Source of the DNA: Ophiodon elongatus
Taxonomy: Eukaryota > Chordata > Actinopteri > Perciformes > Hexagrammidae
Assembly (NCBI GenBank): GCA_016806645.1
Contig: JACSYO010000566.1
Location: forward strand, 1,320,001-1,384,000
Reading direction: 5' to 3'
Length of the DNA stretch: 64,000 bases
Part shown: positions 40,716 to 51,000 of the stretch, piece by piece
Numbering within the stretch: position 1 is the stretch's first letter
Layout of the letters: every line of letters starts with the position of its first letter
Notes under the pieces: generated by a model
Told to the model about the DNA's origin: nothing
The model's input: only the letters and a program-made list of their open reading frames with translations
The model's database searches: none
Translations under genes and position numbers: made by a program

Positions 40716-43700
40716 TACCATGTCTTCTTTTTTTCAGTAACAGAATTTGGCCTCAATAATTCTTATGTTCTTGTTGTGTAGAAGTTGAAGTTGAAGAAGC
40801 TACACCTGAAGTAGAAGGTAATTCTCCTATTTAGATATTATGTATCCTAATTCCATCAGTGTTTTTAATAGAACATAATTATATGGAAAAAGGCTCAAAT
40901 TGAATATTTTACTTGATATGATACTACATGCTTGTAGTAGTACTGTCATAAATATTACATACATACCCATTTTATATAAATGACACACCGGATCAGTAAA
41001 ACTCTAGTGCTTTCCACCTGCACATGAAGGTTTTTTTCACCTCTTCATTAACCTATATCAATATTAGGTTTTTTGTGAAGTAATTGTGACATCAAACAAA
41101 TTTACTGACAGAATATTGACATTTTAGTGGTTTAAACAATTTTCTAGAATGTTAAAATGTCTCATTTTTAATCACGTCATACTGAATGTCTTGTTTATTT
41201 TATGTTTACAAAGAAAAGCAATCATATACAATGACTTATCTAATCATATTTTCACTATTTCACATATAATGTCTTATATAATCGCCTTAGAACCTCCTAT
41301 GGAAGATGAATAAAGCATTATTTTGTCATCTCTTATATGGCATATGCTTATATTCTTTAACTTAAGTATATTTTGGCTGAATCGTTCCCAGAGATAACTC
41401 ATTGTTGCAAAGTCATGAACATTTACTGATGAGCTATTCTTGCTTTTATTTTGATCACTGCCTCTGATAAACCGCCTGTTCCCATTACATCCACAAAGAT
41501 CCTGCAGAAGAAGGTAAAGCATAGTCTCTCTGTTTCATTCATGGTGTGAAAATATACTAAGCTTTCATGGTTTTAAACCCCGAGAGTATTTACGAGGCAT
41601 ACGGAAACTGTTTAAACTTTCCATTTCTTCTACTGACAGGCGAGACAGTTTTTCATATCAAAATATACAAAGTAGATATCTGTCCTGTGTGAAACATGAT
41701 GAAGTACATTTATTTGTGTTCTGCCAGCCAGAGCTCTAACGTGTCCTCATGTCCTTACCGTAGAGTCTCCAGCTGAAGGGGCTTTAACTTTCTGATGAGG
41801 CCTTTGTTTGTGACCATTACCGGTTCACGTGAAAGTCCAGTGCTTTCACTTGTTCACTGGATAACCGCCCCGTACAACACGTTCTCAGACACGCCGGCTG
41901 CAAAAATAAAGACTGTATTTTAAATACAACTTTGGGAGACTATGAAGAAGCCCCCTTCATTTTTAGTATACTCAATTTCCGAAAGCTGCTGGTACACACG
42001 CTCATTTAACTGTGTTGGACGTCATGCGTACGATGGAGACAGACGGTTCATAATAGAAAGGTCTATTGTATGTCAGAATATTGACTTATAGCGTTATAGC
42101 TTTCTTGTTCTAGTACTTTATACACTTCTTTCAGAATGTGTGTTGAGTGCATGAGCGCTGCCTTTTTATCTAGTAAAGATCAAACTGTTTGACACATCAG
42201 TTGGGAATTTTTAACTACAAATAAGTGTAATAATAACTGAATCCCTTTTTTTTATTATCATAGATGACTCCAAACCCAAACCAAAGTAAGTCTAATGCCA
42301 TGTGAATTTTAATCTGTATACATCAACCAACTAGTCAACTGGTCCTTTAAAGTTCTTATTCTAACCAAGATATGTTATTTTAGGGCATTTGCTCCACCTG
42401 TAGCTCAGCCGAAGATACCAGAGGGAGGAGACAAAGTCGACTTTGATGCAAGTGATTGATTACATTTTAAGAGACATAGAAATACAGACACAATTATTTG
42501 TCTGAGGTGTATTTTCTTTGTCTATATTGTATGCGTCTGAGTTTGTCTAGAATGAAGACATTTGGTCGTCCATAATCTAGACTAGATATCTGCTTGCAGT
42601 CGTTTATAGTCAATACTTTGTTCAGTACTTTTGCTCAGTGGGAATGCAATACAAACGATGTGTCTCTGTAACTGCAGGACATCCACAGGAAGCGTCAGGA
42701 AAAGGATCTGACTGAGCTGCAGTCTCTGATCGAGGCCCACTTCATTCAGAGGAAGAACGACGAGGCGGAGCTCGTCGCCCTCGTCACCAGGATCGTAAGT
42801 CTTCCAGAAAAATGTGCCAGAACACTGTAGTTATGCACCACCCAGAAATCAACTGCAGTGTGTGCGTGTGTGTTTGTGTGTGTGTGTGTGTGTGTATGGG
42901 GGCATGGATGAGCAGGAGAAGCGTCGTACCGAGAGGGCCGAACAGCAGAGGATCCATTCTGAGCGGGAGAAGGAGAGGCAGATTCGTGTTGCGGTGAGTC
43001 CCCTCCAGTTGCATCTTTTTCCACGACACAATAACACATATAATAACATATAATAATGAAACGGTGGTCCATAACAAATGATTGACACTCTGTAGTTTTC
43101 ACCTCGTCTGATGAATATAAACTCCTAAACAGCTGAAAGCCATTACCCTTTCCTTGATTTCTATTTATTCCAAATAAAAGCTGGCCATTGATACTTTCAA
43201 GTAGTTTGCCTGGTGCAGTTTACTAATGTCATTACAAGATTGCCTTGTGCAATTTAATTTCAGCTCGGACGACCTAGATTTTGATTAACTTGATGGCTTT
43301 TGAGGACTTTCTTTTCATGTTATCTGCTGCAAATATTTCTGCATTTTATTTTTCTTTAAGGCAAATGGATCAAATGACTGTTTAATGTGGGGGGAGTCGC
43401 TCGTAGTGATGAGCCTACAGTGAATTATCACCCGACTCTGCAGCTCCCATCAGCTTCAGTTATTTTTTATTGCATATGTTTGGCCATCGTTTTTGTTTTC
43501 TGCCTCACGACTTTAACGTCACCGTTTTGGTTCGCTCTCACGACTCTCATGGCAGGAGGAAAAGGAGAGGAAGGAGCTGGAGGAGGCCCGTAAGAAGATG
43601 GATGATGACGCCAAGAAGAAGAAGGCTCTGACGAACAGGACTCAGCAGTATGGTGGTGTCCAACAGAGGGTCAGTCATCACGCACAGATACACAGGAAAC

Positions 43701-46700
43701 CTGTGTTTCTCATAACTGACGATATGTAAACGACTATCGCTGAGATAAACGACGGAAGACAAAGACTGTTACATTGATCATAAAAAAACAGCATGTGTGT
43801 TTTGCACTTGAATTAATAGGAAAAAGGATCCGAGATCCAGACTTTGTGGCCTCTTTTGTATTTTCCGTCTTTTTTTTCATTCTTTCTTGTATTCTTTCAA
43901 CACGTCCACTTGATCCAATTGATTCTCCCTCTCCAGCAAGATGGAAAGAAGGGGGCGAAAAAGCAGACGGAGAGAGAGAAGAAAAAGAAGATCTTGGCAG
44001 ATAGGAGGAAGCCTCTCAACATCGACCATCTCAATGAGGACAAAGCAAAGTAAGGACAATATGTTTTTACTTGTAGTCATGGTTCACAGTTCTGTAGACG
44101 GTCTAATATCCACATTTTCAGCCTGATGCAGGTGGTTTGTTTGTGAATAAACTTCCAAATCTTTTTATCTTAGAGTTTTACAGTATCGATATGGCCTTTT
44201 TAGTTTTCTGTGACTGAAATACTCTCGTTTTTTGCTCCAAAGGGAGAAGGCCAGTGAGTTGTGGCAGTGGCTGATGACCCTGGAGGCCGAGAAGTTTGAC
44301 CTCAGCGAGAAACTGAAGAAACAGAAATATGAGGTAAGAACTTTGCCTTCATGTGCCAACTGCTGGATGAGCCTGCCTACTTTTATAACGGTGTCCGTGC
44401 AAAAGTGAATCTATCCTTCAATCTGCTTTGGAAAGTAAAGAAATGTTTTAGATTTCTTTAATTTGTTATTACATGTGAAGATCGACACAACTCTCATGTC
44501 TGTATGCTAAATAGAAAACTGCAGCCAGTAAGCTTAGCTCAGAGAAGACTGGAAACGGGGAAACGGCTAGCTTAGCTCTGTCCAACTCAATAAAACATGT
44601 TGACTTGAGAGCTTTTAGAGGTCCTGTGTGCAACGTTATTCTATATCTATATTTGTCCATACTGCTTTTTACAACTGTATCCTTTAAATTCCATGCCCTC
44701 AAATAAACTAAACTAAACCGCACCGACATTAGAGTGGCATAGATCTTCTTTTCTAATGTATTTCACAAAATGTGGGAAATCTTAGTATATTGTTGTTGTT
44801 TTTTAATAAAATTAGACGCGTATCCTATAATGTGGCTTTAAAGCCACAGACCACCTAGGGTGAAATTATTATGACAAACATTGCAAATTGATGGTACACA
44901 GACTACAGCCCTGAAAAAGCCACAGAATGTGAAAGCTGTACCAGTATGTGATTTGCTTTTTGAGTGGAAGATTGTCCTGAGGGCGCCTATTTAACATGAA
45001 TGTGGCTTGACTTCCAGATCAATGTACTCCAGTCCCGAATCAATGAGCAGCAGAAGTTGTGAGTAACTGTTAATGAGGAGTGTGAGCCTCTTTTGTTGCG
45101 GTGTCGTTTTGCCGTGTGTGTGTGTATGTGTGTGTGTGTGTGTCTGTGTGTTGAACAAACCGAGTCTTGGACAGTGGAGCAGGAAAAGTCACAAACGGGT
45201 GAAACGAGTAATCTGCCGTGGGGTTATTTGATCCAGCAAGAGATTTCTCGAAAGTCAGGTATCGTGTTGCTACATCTAGTCAGTGATACTTAAATGATGC
45301 TGCGTCTGGAAGACGAGAGGTGAGTCGCATCTGCAGGTGAAATTCTTTGGGTGAACATATTTCTTCCAGCTGAGCTCTGTGCTTAGTTAGTCCTCCATGT
45401 TTGTCCCCGCACGTATGGGCACGAGGGTATTTTTTGCTTATCACAGTATGCCAATAAAATGTAATTAAAAAAAAAAGTTATCCGACGCCTAATAAATAAA
45501 AAGTGATAAAGTCATAGTATGCCATTTAAGAATGTCATAAAATATCATAGTATAGTATGTTATGAGAAATTCATTAAAAAGAATCCCAGCATAGTGTGCA
45601 ATAAAAATGTAATAAAAAATGTATAGCATAGTATTTCTTTTAGATTTTTGCTTTAGAAGATTAGATCAGATTCAACTTTATATCAAATAAATAATACATA
45701 AATAAAGGTGACAGTTGCTTGCTGGCCCTGGAGCGCCTCGCGTTCTCACCACCCTCTGCAGTACTTTCAGGTCCGAGCAGTTTCCATACCTTAATGTGAC
45801 GCGTCATACTATTGTATGATGTGAAAATGTCACAGTAGGGCTTTTTGAGCCTGAGCACAAGCTACCATCAGGGCGAACAACTGCGAGAGTAAATAAGATG
45901 TAAAGTTATGAGGAAAAGCCAGATGAATGTGGGCTGATCCGTCATGAAAAAGTCATCGTAAAGTATGTCGAAAAGACAGTCTTCAAAAGTCCTAGTGTAG
46001 AAAGTCATAAAAATGTCATATTAAAAAGTATGTCGAAATAAGTCCTAGTATATGGATGAATATCATAAAAAAATCAGAGCAGAGTATGTTTAAAAACTTC
46101 ATAGTACATCATGTTGAAAAGTCATATACTATGTCGGAAAGTAATGAGATTTCTTTCTTTTTTTTTTTTTTTTTTTTTTAAAGTCATAGTATAGTATGTT
46201 GAAATAAGTCAAAAATAGTCATAGTAAGGTGAAAAAATCCAAACAAAATTGTTGCATGATTGATTTCAGCCACGGACAAGTTAAGTCGGCTATTGCAAGA
46301 CAATCATGCAGTATTTGATTACTCTTACCGTAGTGTATTGATTTCTTACACTGCTTCATTTGTTTTTCATTTCAAGAAATGGTTTTAAAGTTATGTACGT
46401 CGACATTTTAAAAAAGGCAGAAAGCAAGATGTCTGTGTTTAATCAGCTGTTAAACGTTAATACTTATGGGCGAGGGTAGAAAAAGAGAACAAGGGTAACG
46501 TAAGGCTGAGGACACTATCATGTGCACGCTTAACCTTTTCTAAGAGCATGATGCTTTGGGGTTTGAAACTAGGAGTGAACGTGAGAGGACAGTTTCTTAA
46601 TTTAAACTGTTTTAAGCCTGCCAACATTGAAGGAATTTTGGCTGCTTTTGTTCAACAAACATCCATATTCTTCCAAAGAAAATACACTAAGTACAAAACT

Positions 46701-46910
46701 CTTTGTTTATAAAAAAGGAAGCCAAAGTCCTTAAATGTCAATGTATTGTTTTAACCTGCTTTGCCAAAATAAAACTGCAAATTTCAATAACTTAGATTTG
46801 AGTTGTACGGACAACCCAAATGAAGACAATATAAAAATAGTAAATGTTACAAATGTGTTTGATTCCACAGCGCCAAAGGAAGAGGCAAGGCCAAGGGCAG
46901 GATGAGATAG
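38805..46910 (+). CDS. tnnt2-like: Troponin T, cardiac/TNNT2 class (gene span)
   Basis: Troponin T ties the troponin complex to tropomyosin on striated-muscle thin filaments and relays calcium signals. Fourteen coding segments (32, 8, 60, 36, 15, 22, 64, 117, 78, 114, 113, 91, 41 and 40 nt) join in frame to 831 nt, 276 aa. Residues 1-79 are the acidic hypervariable N-terminus ending PKIPEGGDKVDFD. From residue 80, DIHRKRQEKDLTELQSLIEA starts the tropomyosin-binding core. SEREKERQ, QTEREKKKKILADRRKPLNI, IDHLNED and LEAEKFDLSEKLKKQKYEIN follow, which matches TNNT2 better than TNNT1 or TNNT3. The C-terminus is RGKAKGRMR, not the usual GRWK. The exact fish paralog (tnnt2a-e) is not resolved. A poly(A) signal lies 84 bp past the stop, and the dnm1l 3' end is about 140 bp further on, on the other strand. 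Confidence 0.93.
38957..38964 (+). CDS. tnnt2-like: tnnt micro-exon (8 nt)
   Basis: GGAGGATG between 'tctatttcag' and gtacgt. It adds L-E-D and sets the phase for the next exon. Micro-exons of about this size are known in troponin T genes. Confidence 0.7.
39066..39125 (+). CDS. tnnt2-like: tnnt exon with an internal 18-bp triplication
   Basis: 60 nt, acceptor 'tgtctgctcag', donor GCAAG|gtaaaa. Three near-identical 18-bp units encode (E-V-E-T-Q-x)3, giving an acidic/Gln spacer. Confidence 0.85.
39796..40294. mobile_element. Non-autonomous element with inverted ends, about 500 bp
   Basis: Left end 'tcggtggtggaaagtaactg' and right end 'gacttcctccaccactga' are imperfect inverted repeats. The interior has 'ttttactccactacatgtat', a phrase of a dispersed fish repeat as I remember it. 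No ORF. Lies within a troponin T intron. Confidence 0.6.
40573..40593 (+). CDS. tnnt2-like: Candidate tnnt cassette exon (21 nt)
   Basis: Flanked by 'tgttcactcag' and GACG|gtttgt, phase 1-1, would encode V-M-E-T-L-K-D. It is less acidic than its neighbours and the donor is only moderate. Not counted in the 276-aa product. Confidence 0.2.
40666..40714. repeat. (TG)n microsatellite
   Basis: About 49 bp of TG alternation, ending 67 bp before the next coding exon. Confidence 0.95.
40782..40817 (+). CDS. tnnt2-like: tnnt coding exon (36 nt)
   Basis: Acceptor 'ttgttgtgtag', donor AGAAG|gtaatt. Encodes EVEVEEATPEVE, phase 1-1. Confidence 0.85.
41291..41305 (+). pseudogene. Candidate dead micro-exon (15 nt)
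   Basis: AACCTCCTATGGAAG after 'atcgccttag' would encode E-P-P-M-E in phase 1, but the donor is 'atgaat' instead of GT. It has the same length and phase as the live exon at 41499. Confidence 0.35.
41499..41513 (+). CDS. tnnt2-like: tnnt micro-exon (15 nt)
   Basis: ATCCTGCAGAAGAAG after 'ccacaaag', donor gtaaag. Encodes D-P-A-E-E, phase 1-1. The acceptor lacks a strong pyrimidine tract, so it may be optional. Confidence 0.6.
41764..41778 (+). pseudogene. Candidate dead micro-exon (15 nt)
   Basis: AGTCTCCAGCTGAAG after 'ccttaccgtag' would encode E-S-P-A-E in phase 1, but is followed by 'gggctt', so the GT donor is missing. Confidence 0.4.
42264..42285 (+). CDS. tnnt2-like: tnnt coding exon (22 nt)
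   Basis: Acceptor 'attatcatag', donor CCAAA|gtaagt. Encodes D-D-S-K-P-K-P plus a split Lys. Confidence 0.85.
42384..42447 (+). CDS. tnnt2-like: tnnt coding exon ending at a GC donor
   Basis: Acceptor 'gttattttag'. Encodes AFAPPVAQPKIPEGGDKVDF and D. Only the join GAT|gcaagt to GACATCCAC keeps the family's DFDDIHRKR sequence; the nearby GT two codons on would break the frame. Confidence 0.88.
42678..42794 (+). CDS. tnnt2-like: tnnt coding exon, start of tropomyosin-binding core
   Basis: 117 nt, acceptor 'gtaactgcag', donor AGGATC|gtaagt. Encodes DIHRKRQEKDLTELQSLIEA and HFIQRKNDEAELVALVTRI. Confidence 0.97.
42916..42993 (+). CDS. tnnt2-like: tnnt coding exon
   Basis: 78 nt, acceptor 'ggatgagcag', donor GTTGCG|gtgagt. 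Encodes EKRRTERAEQQRIHSEREKE and RQIRVA, the conserved charged helix. Confidence 0.97.
43556..43669 (+). CDS. tnnt2-like: tnnt coding exon
   Basis: 114 nt, acceptor 'tctcatggcag', donor CAGAGG|gtcagt. Encodes EEKERKELEEARKKMDDDAK and a linker TNRTQQYGGVQQR, with YGG where other troponin Ts have FGGY. Confidence 0.95.
43937..44049 (+). CDS. tnnt2-like: tnnt coding exon
   Basis: 113 nt, acceptor 'ccctctccag', donor GCAAA|gtaagg. Encodes KKQTEREKKKKILADRRKPL and NIDHLNEDKA, part of the T2 region that contacts troponin I and C. Confidence 0.97.
44243..44333 (+). CDS. tnnt2-like: tnnt coding exon
   Basis: 91 nt, acceptor 'gctccaaag', donor TATGAG|gtaaga. Encodes SELWQWLMTLEAEKFDLSEK and LKKQKYE, the I-T arm coiled-coil with troponin I. 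Confidence 0.97.
44480..44600. repeat. Interspersed repeat copy, teleost type
   Basis: Contains 'gactggaaacggggaaacgg' followed by 'ctagcttagctctgtcc', shared in part with the copy near 37.57 kb. Intronic. Confidence 0.55.
45018..45058 (+). CDS. tnnt2-like: tnnt coding exon (41 nt)
   Basis: Acceptor 'gacttccag', donor AAGTT|gtgagt. Encodes INVLQSRINEQQK plus a split Phe. Confidence 0.95.
45440..46240. repeat. Degenerate 'gtcatagtatagtatgt' repeat
   Basis: Variants of 'cataaaaatgtcatagtatg' and 'agtatgtcgaaataagtc' recur many times over about 800 bp, with a poly-T run at about 46154-46180. It fills most of the last troponin T intron. Confidence 0.75.
46871..46910 (+). CDS. tnnt2-like: tnnt last coding exon
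   Basis: Acceptor 'gattccacag'. Encodes A-K-G-R-G-K-A-K-G-R-M-R and TAG at 46908-46910. Confidence 0.92.
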
Positions 46911-46993
46911 AAGCAAACATCAGCAGGAGCTCTCCAAGGAAACGTCTGAAAATGAGCAGCAGTTTGGACTTGGATAACATTAATGTATTAAAC

Positions 46994-46999
46994 AATAAA
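46994..46999 (+). terminator. tnnt2-like: Polyadenylation signal of troponin T
   Basis: AATAAA 84 bp after the stop codon. Confidence 0.8.
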
Positions 47000-47133
47000 A
47001 GAAAAGTTCTGTAGAGCCTGTTTGAGTTGATTAAATTTGAAACGAGCTGATATTTTTCTTCTTTATACCAATCACCACACATGTCAGCTTCAAAACAAAT
47101 TAATCAAAAACATTCAACTGGCATTAAAGTATC

Positions 47134-47139
47134 TTTATT
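47134..47139 (-). terminator. dnm1l: Polyadenylation signal of dnm1l
   Basis: TTTATT on the plus strand reads AATAAA on the minus strand, about 815 bp past the dnm1l stop. A second overlapping copy lies at 47138-47143. The 47140-47953 stretch is then the dnm1l 3' UTR. Confidence 0.6.
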
Positions 47140-47953
47140 TATTATTCTGGCAACCATACACAACCAGTGCACAATGAATAGGCAGTGATATGTAAACATA
47201 ATTAAACAACTTAGTGCTCGACGTTATCCGTACATTTAATGATACATTCATAAATAAAGATTCTGATGGCAATATAGTTTCCGAATAATAGACTTTCTAT
47301 ACAGTACAGTACATGGTGACAACAGTGCAAAAAATAAAGTGATTAAGTATGTACACAGGCAAGAGGACTAACGTTTGCTGCAACTCGTGTATTTACATTT
47401 AGTTAACCAATCTCTGCTCTACTGTTGCACGCTAACTTCTGAGGCTTTGATAGTTTGACACATGACAGCTACTCCTAAATGAAACGAAAGGCAATGAATA
47501 CTTTCGATTTTTTTTTTTTTTTTTGTTGAGCTCAAACATTAGCACAGTGCTTTGTGGAGCTGCCAAGATGGCGTCAAAACTTTCATTTCCACCTCACACA
47601 AAAGTCCATTTCCATGCTGGTTAACCGCAGTCTGTCAAAAGTTAAAAGTAGTTTGCCTTTGGCTGCACTCTCGGTTCCTCCAGGAGCCATGGGTGGCAAC
47701 CGCAGTTTCTAAAATCTCATCTTTAAAGAGGCTGTGCATTTCCATATACAACACCAAGTATTTTAAATAAACAATTAACTTCTTTCGGGTAGCTTCTAAG
47801 CAAATATGATACCCACTTCAAGCAGGAATCAGAACAGTGCATTTTCTTGTTCGCAGATCCAAACTTCATGTTCAGACATGAATGCATGGAGCGTCGGTCC
47901 TCTAGGCATGATGAGGCAGTAGGAGATCAGGTTCAGCTCCCTTTGTTGACTTT

Positions 47954-48010
47954 TCACCACATATGCGTCTCCCTGATCTCAGCGATCACCTGGCTAGCTT
48001 TTTGCAAAGC
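47954..48010 (-). CDS. dnm1l: dnm1l exon 19, C-terminus
   Basis: Encodes ALQKASQVIAEIRETHMW and TGA. Acceptor on the minus strand 'ttgtccacag'. Confidence 0.97.
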   Translation of the reverse strand, partial: ALQKASQVIAEIRETHMW

Positions 48011-51000
48011 CTGTGGACAAAATAAAAGATGTACTGCCTCACAGTGCAACCAGACATGTTTCACTTCACAGCCATGGCGGTCCACAATGGCATCGCTTCA
48101 TCAGTTTTATCCTACTAGACATTTTGTGAGAAATGCCACAATTAGCATATCAAAGTTACGGCCAAAAATGTGTTTTCTGAGGCAACAGTGACCTTGGACT
48201 CGCGGATGAACTGGTTTTGGTCGTCAACGTGGACGTTTGTGCCAAATTTGAAGAAATTAGCCCTAAGCGTTCCTGCGACATCATGACAATGGGACGCACG
48301 CAGTGACTTTAACCTTCAAAATCAAATCAGTTCATCCTTGAGGCCACGTGGACATTTGTAGAAGTTCGCAGAGGCGTACAACAAAGAAACGACTGATTAA
48401 AAAAGGACCCTCAATTAATCACGGAGAACTAGACACTACAAGGGGGGAATCTGTTACCTGCAGCATGTCGGCGGCCTCCTTGCGCTGCTGGGCCATGTCC
48501 TCCGATTCAGTCAGCAGATTGTTGAGGAGGCCAGATTTATACAGCTGGCCGACAAGCTCGCTCTGGAGGCTGTCCTTCACATGGTTGACCAGGAAGTGCA
48601 TCACTGCCTTCGGCACACTGCGAGGGAGAGAGGAAACAGACCGAACAGATGGTTGAGAACAAGGAGGCAAGATGGCCGGGTGATTGTGTTGTCCCCTAGA
48701 TGGAGGGGCCCCGAGTTTGACCCACCAGGTGGCCGTGCCTGTATGAATTATCAAGCTGTCGAAGAGATTATGAATTGAATACGATAAATGTATTCCTATC
48801 AAATTGGTAAAATGTCCTTAATTCACTTTACTACAGCAGGTAATACACAAGATTTTTATCAGCCATGGTTATTAACGGTAATTGCCATAAGTATTTCTTA
48901 TGGTGGGGCTCGGTTTAGGCTTACAAGCTACACCCACATTGTGAATTAGGATGTGGCGAGTATCTACGGCAGCAGGAGGGTGTATGTGATATTGGCTCAA
49001 CATAAACTACACTACCCACAACAAAAAAAAAAAAAAACTGTAGTTAATGTTTGATGACATCGTGTAATGAGGGCTCTGGCTAATATCTGAAATAGCCAAC
49101 TCTAGCCAGAAATGAAACCAGTGTCAGCATTTGAAAAGCAATCAGAACAACCTACCAACCTCACAACAGAGCACTGCCATCATATGGAGGTTTTTAAAGA
49201 AGTAGCCAACTGTAGCGTTGTCTAATTTACAATATAGAAACGATAGTTATCGCTAACTCTCAAACTCGGTGGGCACATGCCACAGCAGGCATGGTGTCTT
49301 TCTTCTTCCTCTGATGGTAATGTTTCAAGACAATCCAGAACCAGAGACCATGTGTTACTGCCATCTGTTGGTCTGAAGTGGTTTTACAAACTCCTTTTCA
49401 AAAGGCCACAGAGGAATAAGCTTTATACGGCCTTGGCTACGCCGGCATCACTCGTAAGTCAATTCATTGTTAGTTTTTGCGCTTTTTCGTGGGATTTGTT
49501 GACAATACAAAATATTAACATTCACCAGGCTTCTCCTTTTAAGAGGAGCTAGCCGGCTTACCTGTCCTGGATGTTCTTGCGAACGATGAGGAAGTAAGAC
49601 TTGATGAGGCGCTCGATGACCTCACAGTCACGCTGCTCACGTGATGACAACTTCCTGGCAACCGGCACAGGCTTGGAGGGAGGGAGAGATAATGTTATTA
49701 TCAATTGTTCACTGTAAAAATACTGTGATCTTCTTAATGGGGCATGCTGATAGGCTTATGATTAGTTACCACATCGAGCAGGTTAACAGCTCCTTTAAAT
49801 GGGCTTCCGGGTCCGGAGCCAGGGCCTTCCTCTCCTTTCCTCAGCATCCCCCTCCAGTTCCCCATGCCATCCTGCTCCCCCTGGGCCAGGAAATAGAGAT
49901 ACATGGTCATCACACCACCCAGGCCAACAAATGATTACAACAACACCCTTCTCTTGTCATTAGGGTTCACGGGGAAAAGATTGTTACGGTATGTGGCGTT
50001 ATAACCTTCATATGCAACAGTGCAAACGCAAGTCAAACAGGCACGTACACAAAAAACATTCAGCGAAACTTGGAGCTAAACATCCAAAATTGAGCACAGA
50101 CAAACACTGAAGCAATTAAATGCAAGACAGGAAATTAACGGAACTATTAATGCACAAGTTAAAGAGAAGGAAACAATGGACTTGTTTTTTTTTCTAATTA
50201 CTGAAATTCAATGGTGCTTTAAGCTAAATCCTAACATCACAATGGCAATTCTAAATTGCTCATGTAAAGCAGGTATAGTGTTTATCCTACCAACAATCTT
50301 AGTTTAGCTGATTAGCATTAAACACAAAGCATAGCTGACAAATTAAAATGTGAACGATGGAGATGAAAAGTTAATGGTGGTGCTAGAGGGAAAGTCAGGG
50401 GATCACCAGAGCAGGTAGGTTTTGTCCTCTGGGGACCATGAATGTTTACACAACATTTCATGGCCACCCATTCATGTTTCAGCTATTTCAGTCTGGACAA
50501 ACATGATGGAGCAACTAACTGACCGACTATCGGCATCCCTAGAGCAATGCCGCTAGCAGGTCTGCGAGTGCATAATTTTAGGACAATTAAAAACAGGCTT
50601 GGGCTCATGATGCACAGTAGGAGAAGTTCCACTATCACATAATTCCTATAAACTAAAAGGACAAAAAGAAAAACAAGGCAACCAAAGTGTTAAGAGGTTG
50701 GAAAAGGAAAACGGGGAGAGAAAAGGCATTTTCTGTGAGACAGGTAGACCAACTTTGGGGAAAAAGAGGAAACACAACAATTGTTAGTGCAAATCCACAC
50801 AGGCTGAGGTAGAGCACTACAAGAGCATGGCACCAACAGACAAAGATCAAAGTGCATGCCAGCAGCCCATGCTCATCCATCCATCCATCCATCCATCCAT
50901 CCATCCATGCCCCACGATCAGCCCCCACTGAGCCAGCGAGCTGCGGATGTGCCCACCTTGGCACCGTCCATGTCTGCTCCAAACGCAGAAGGCTCGCCAG

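Noticed and set aside
42451..42456. GT donor just past the troponin T exon end
   Set aside because: Using it would shift the frame and break DFDDIHRKR.
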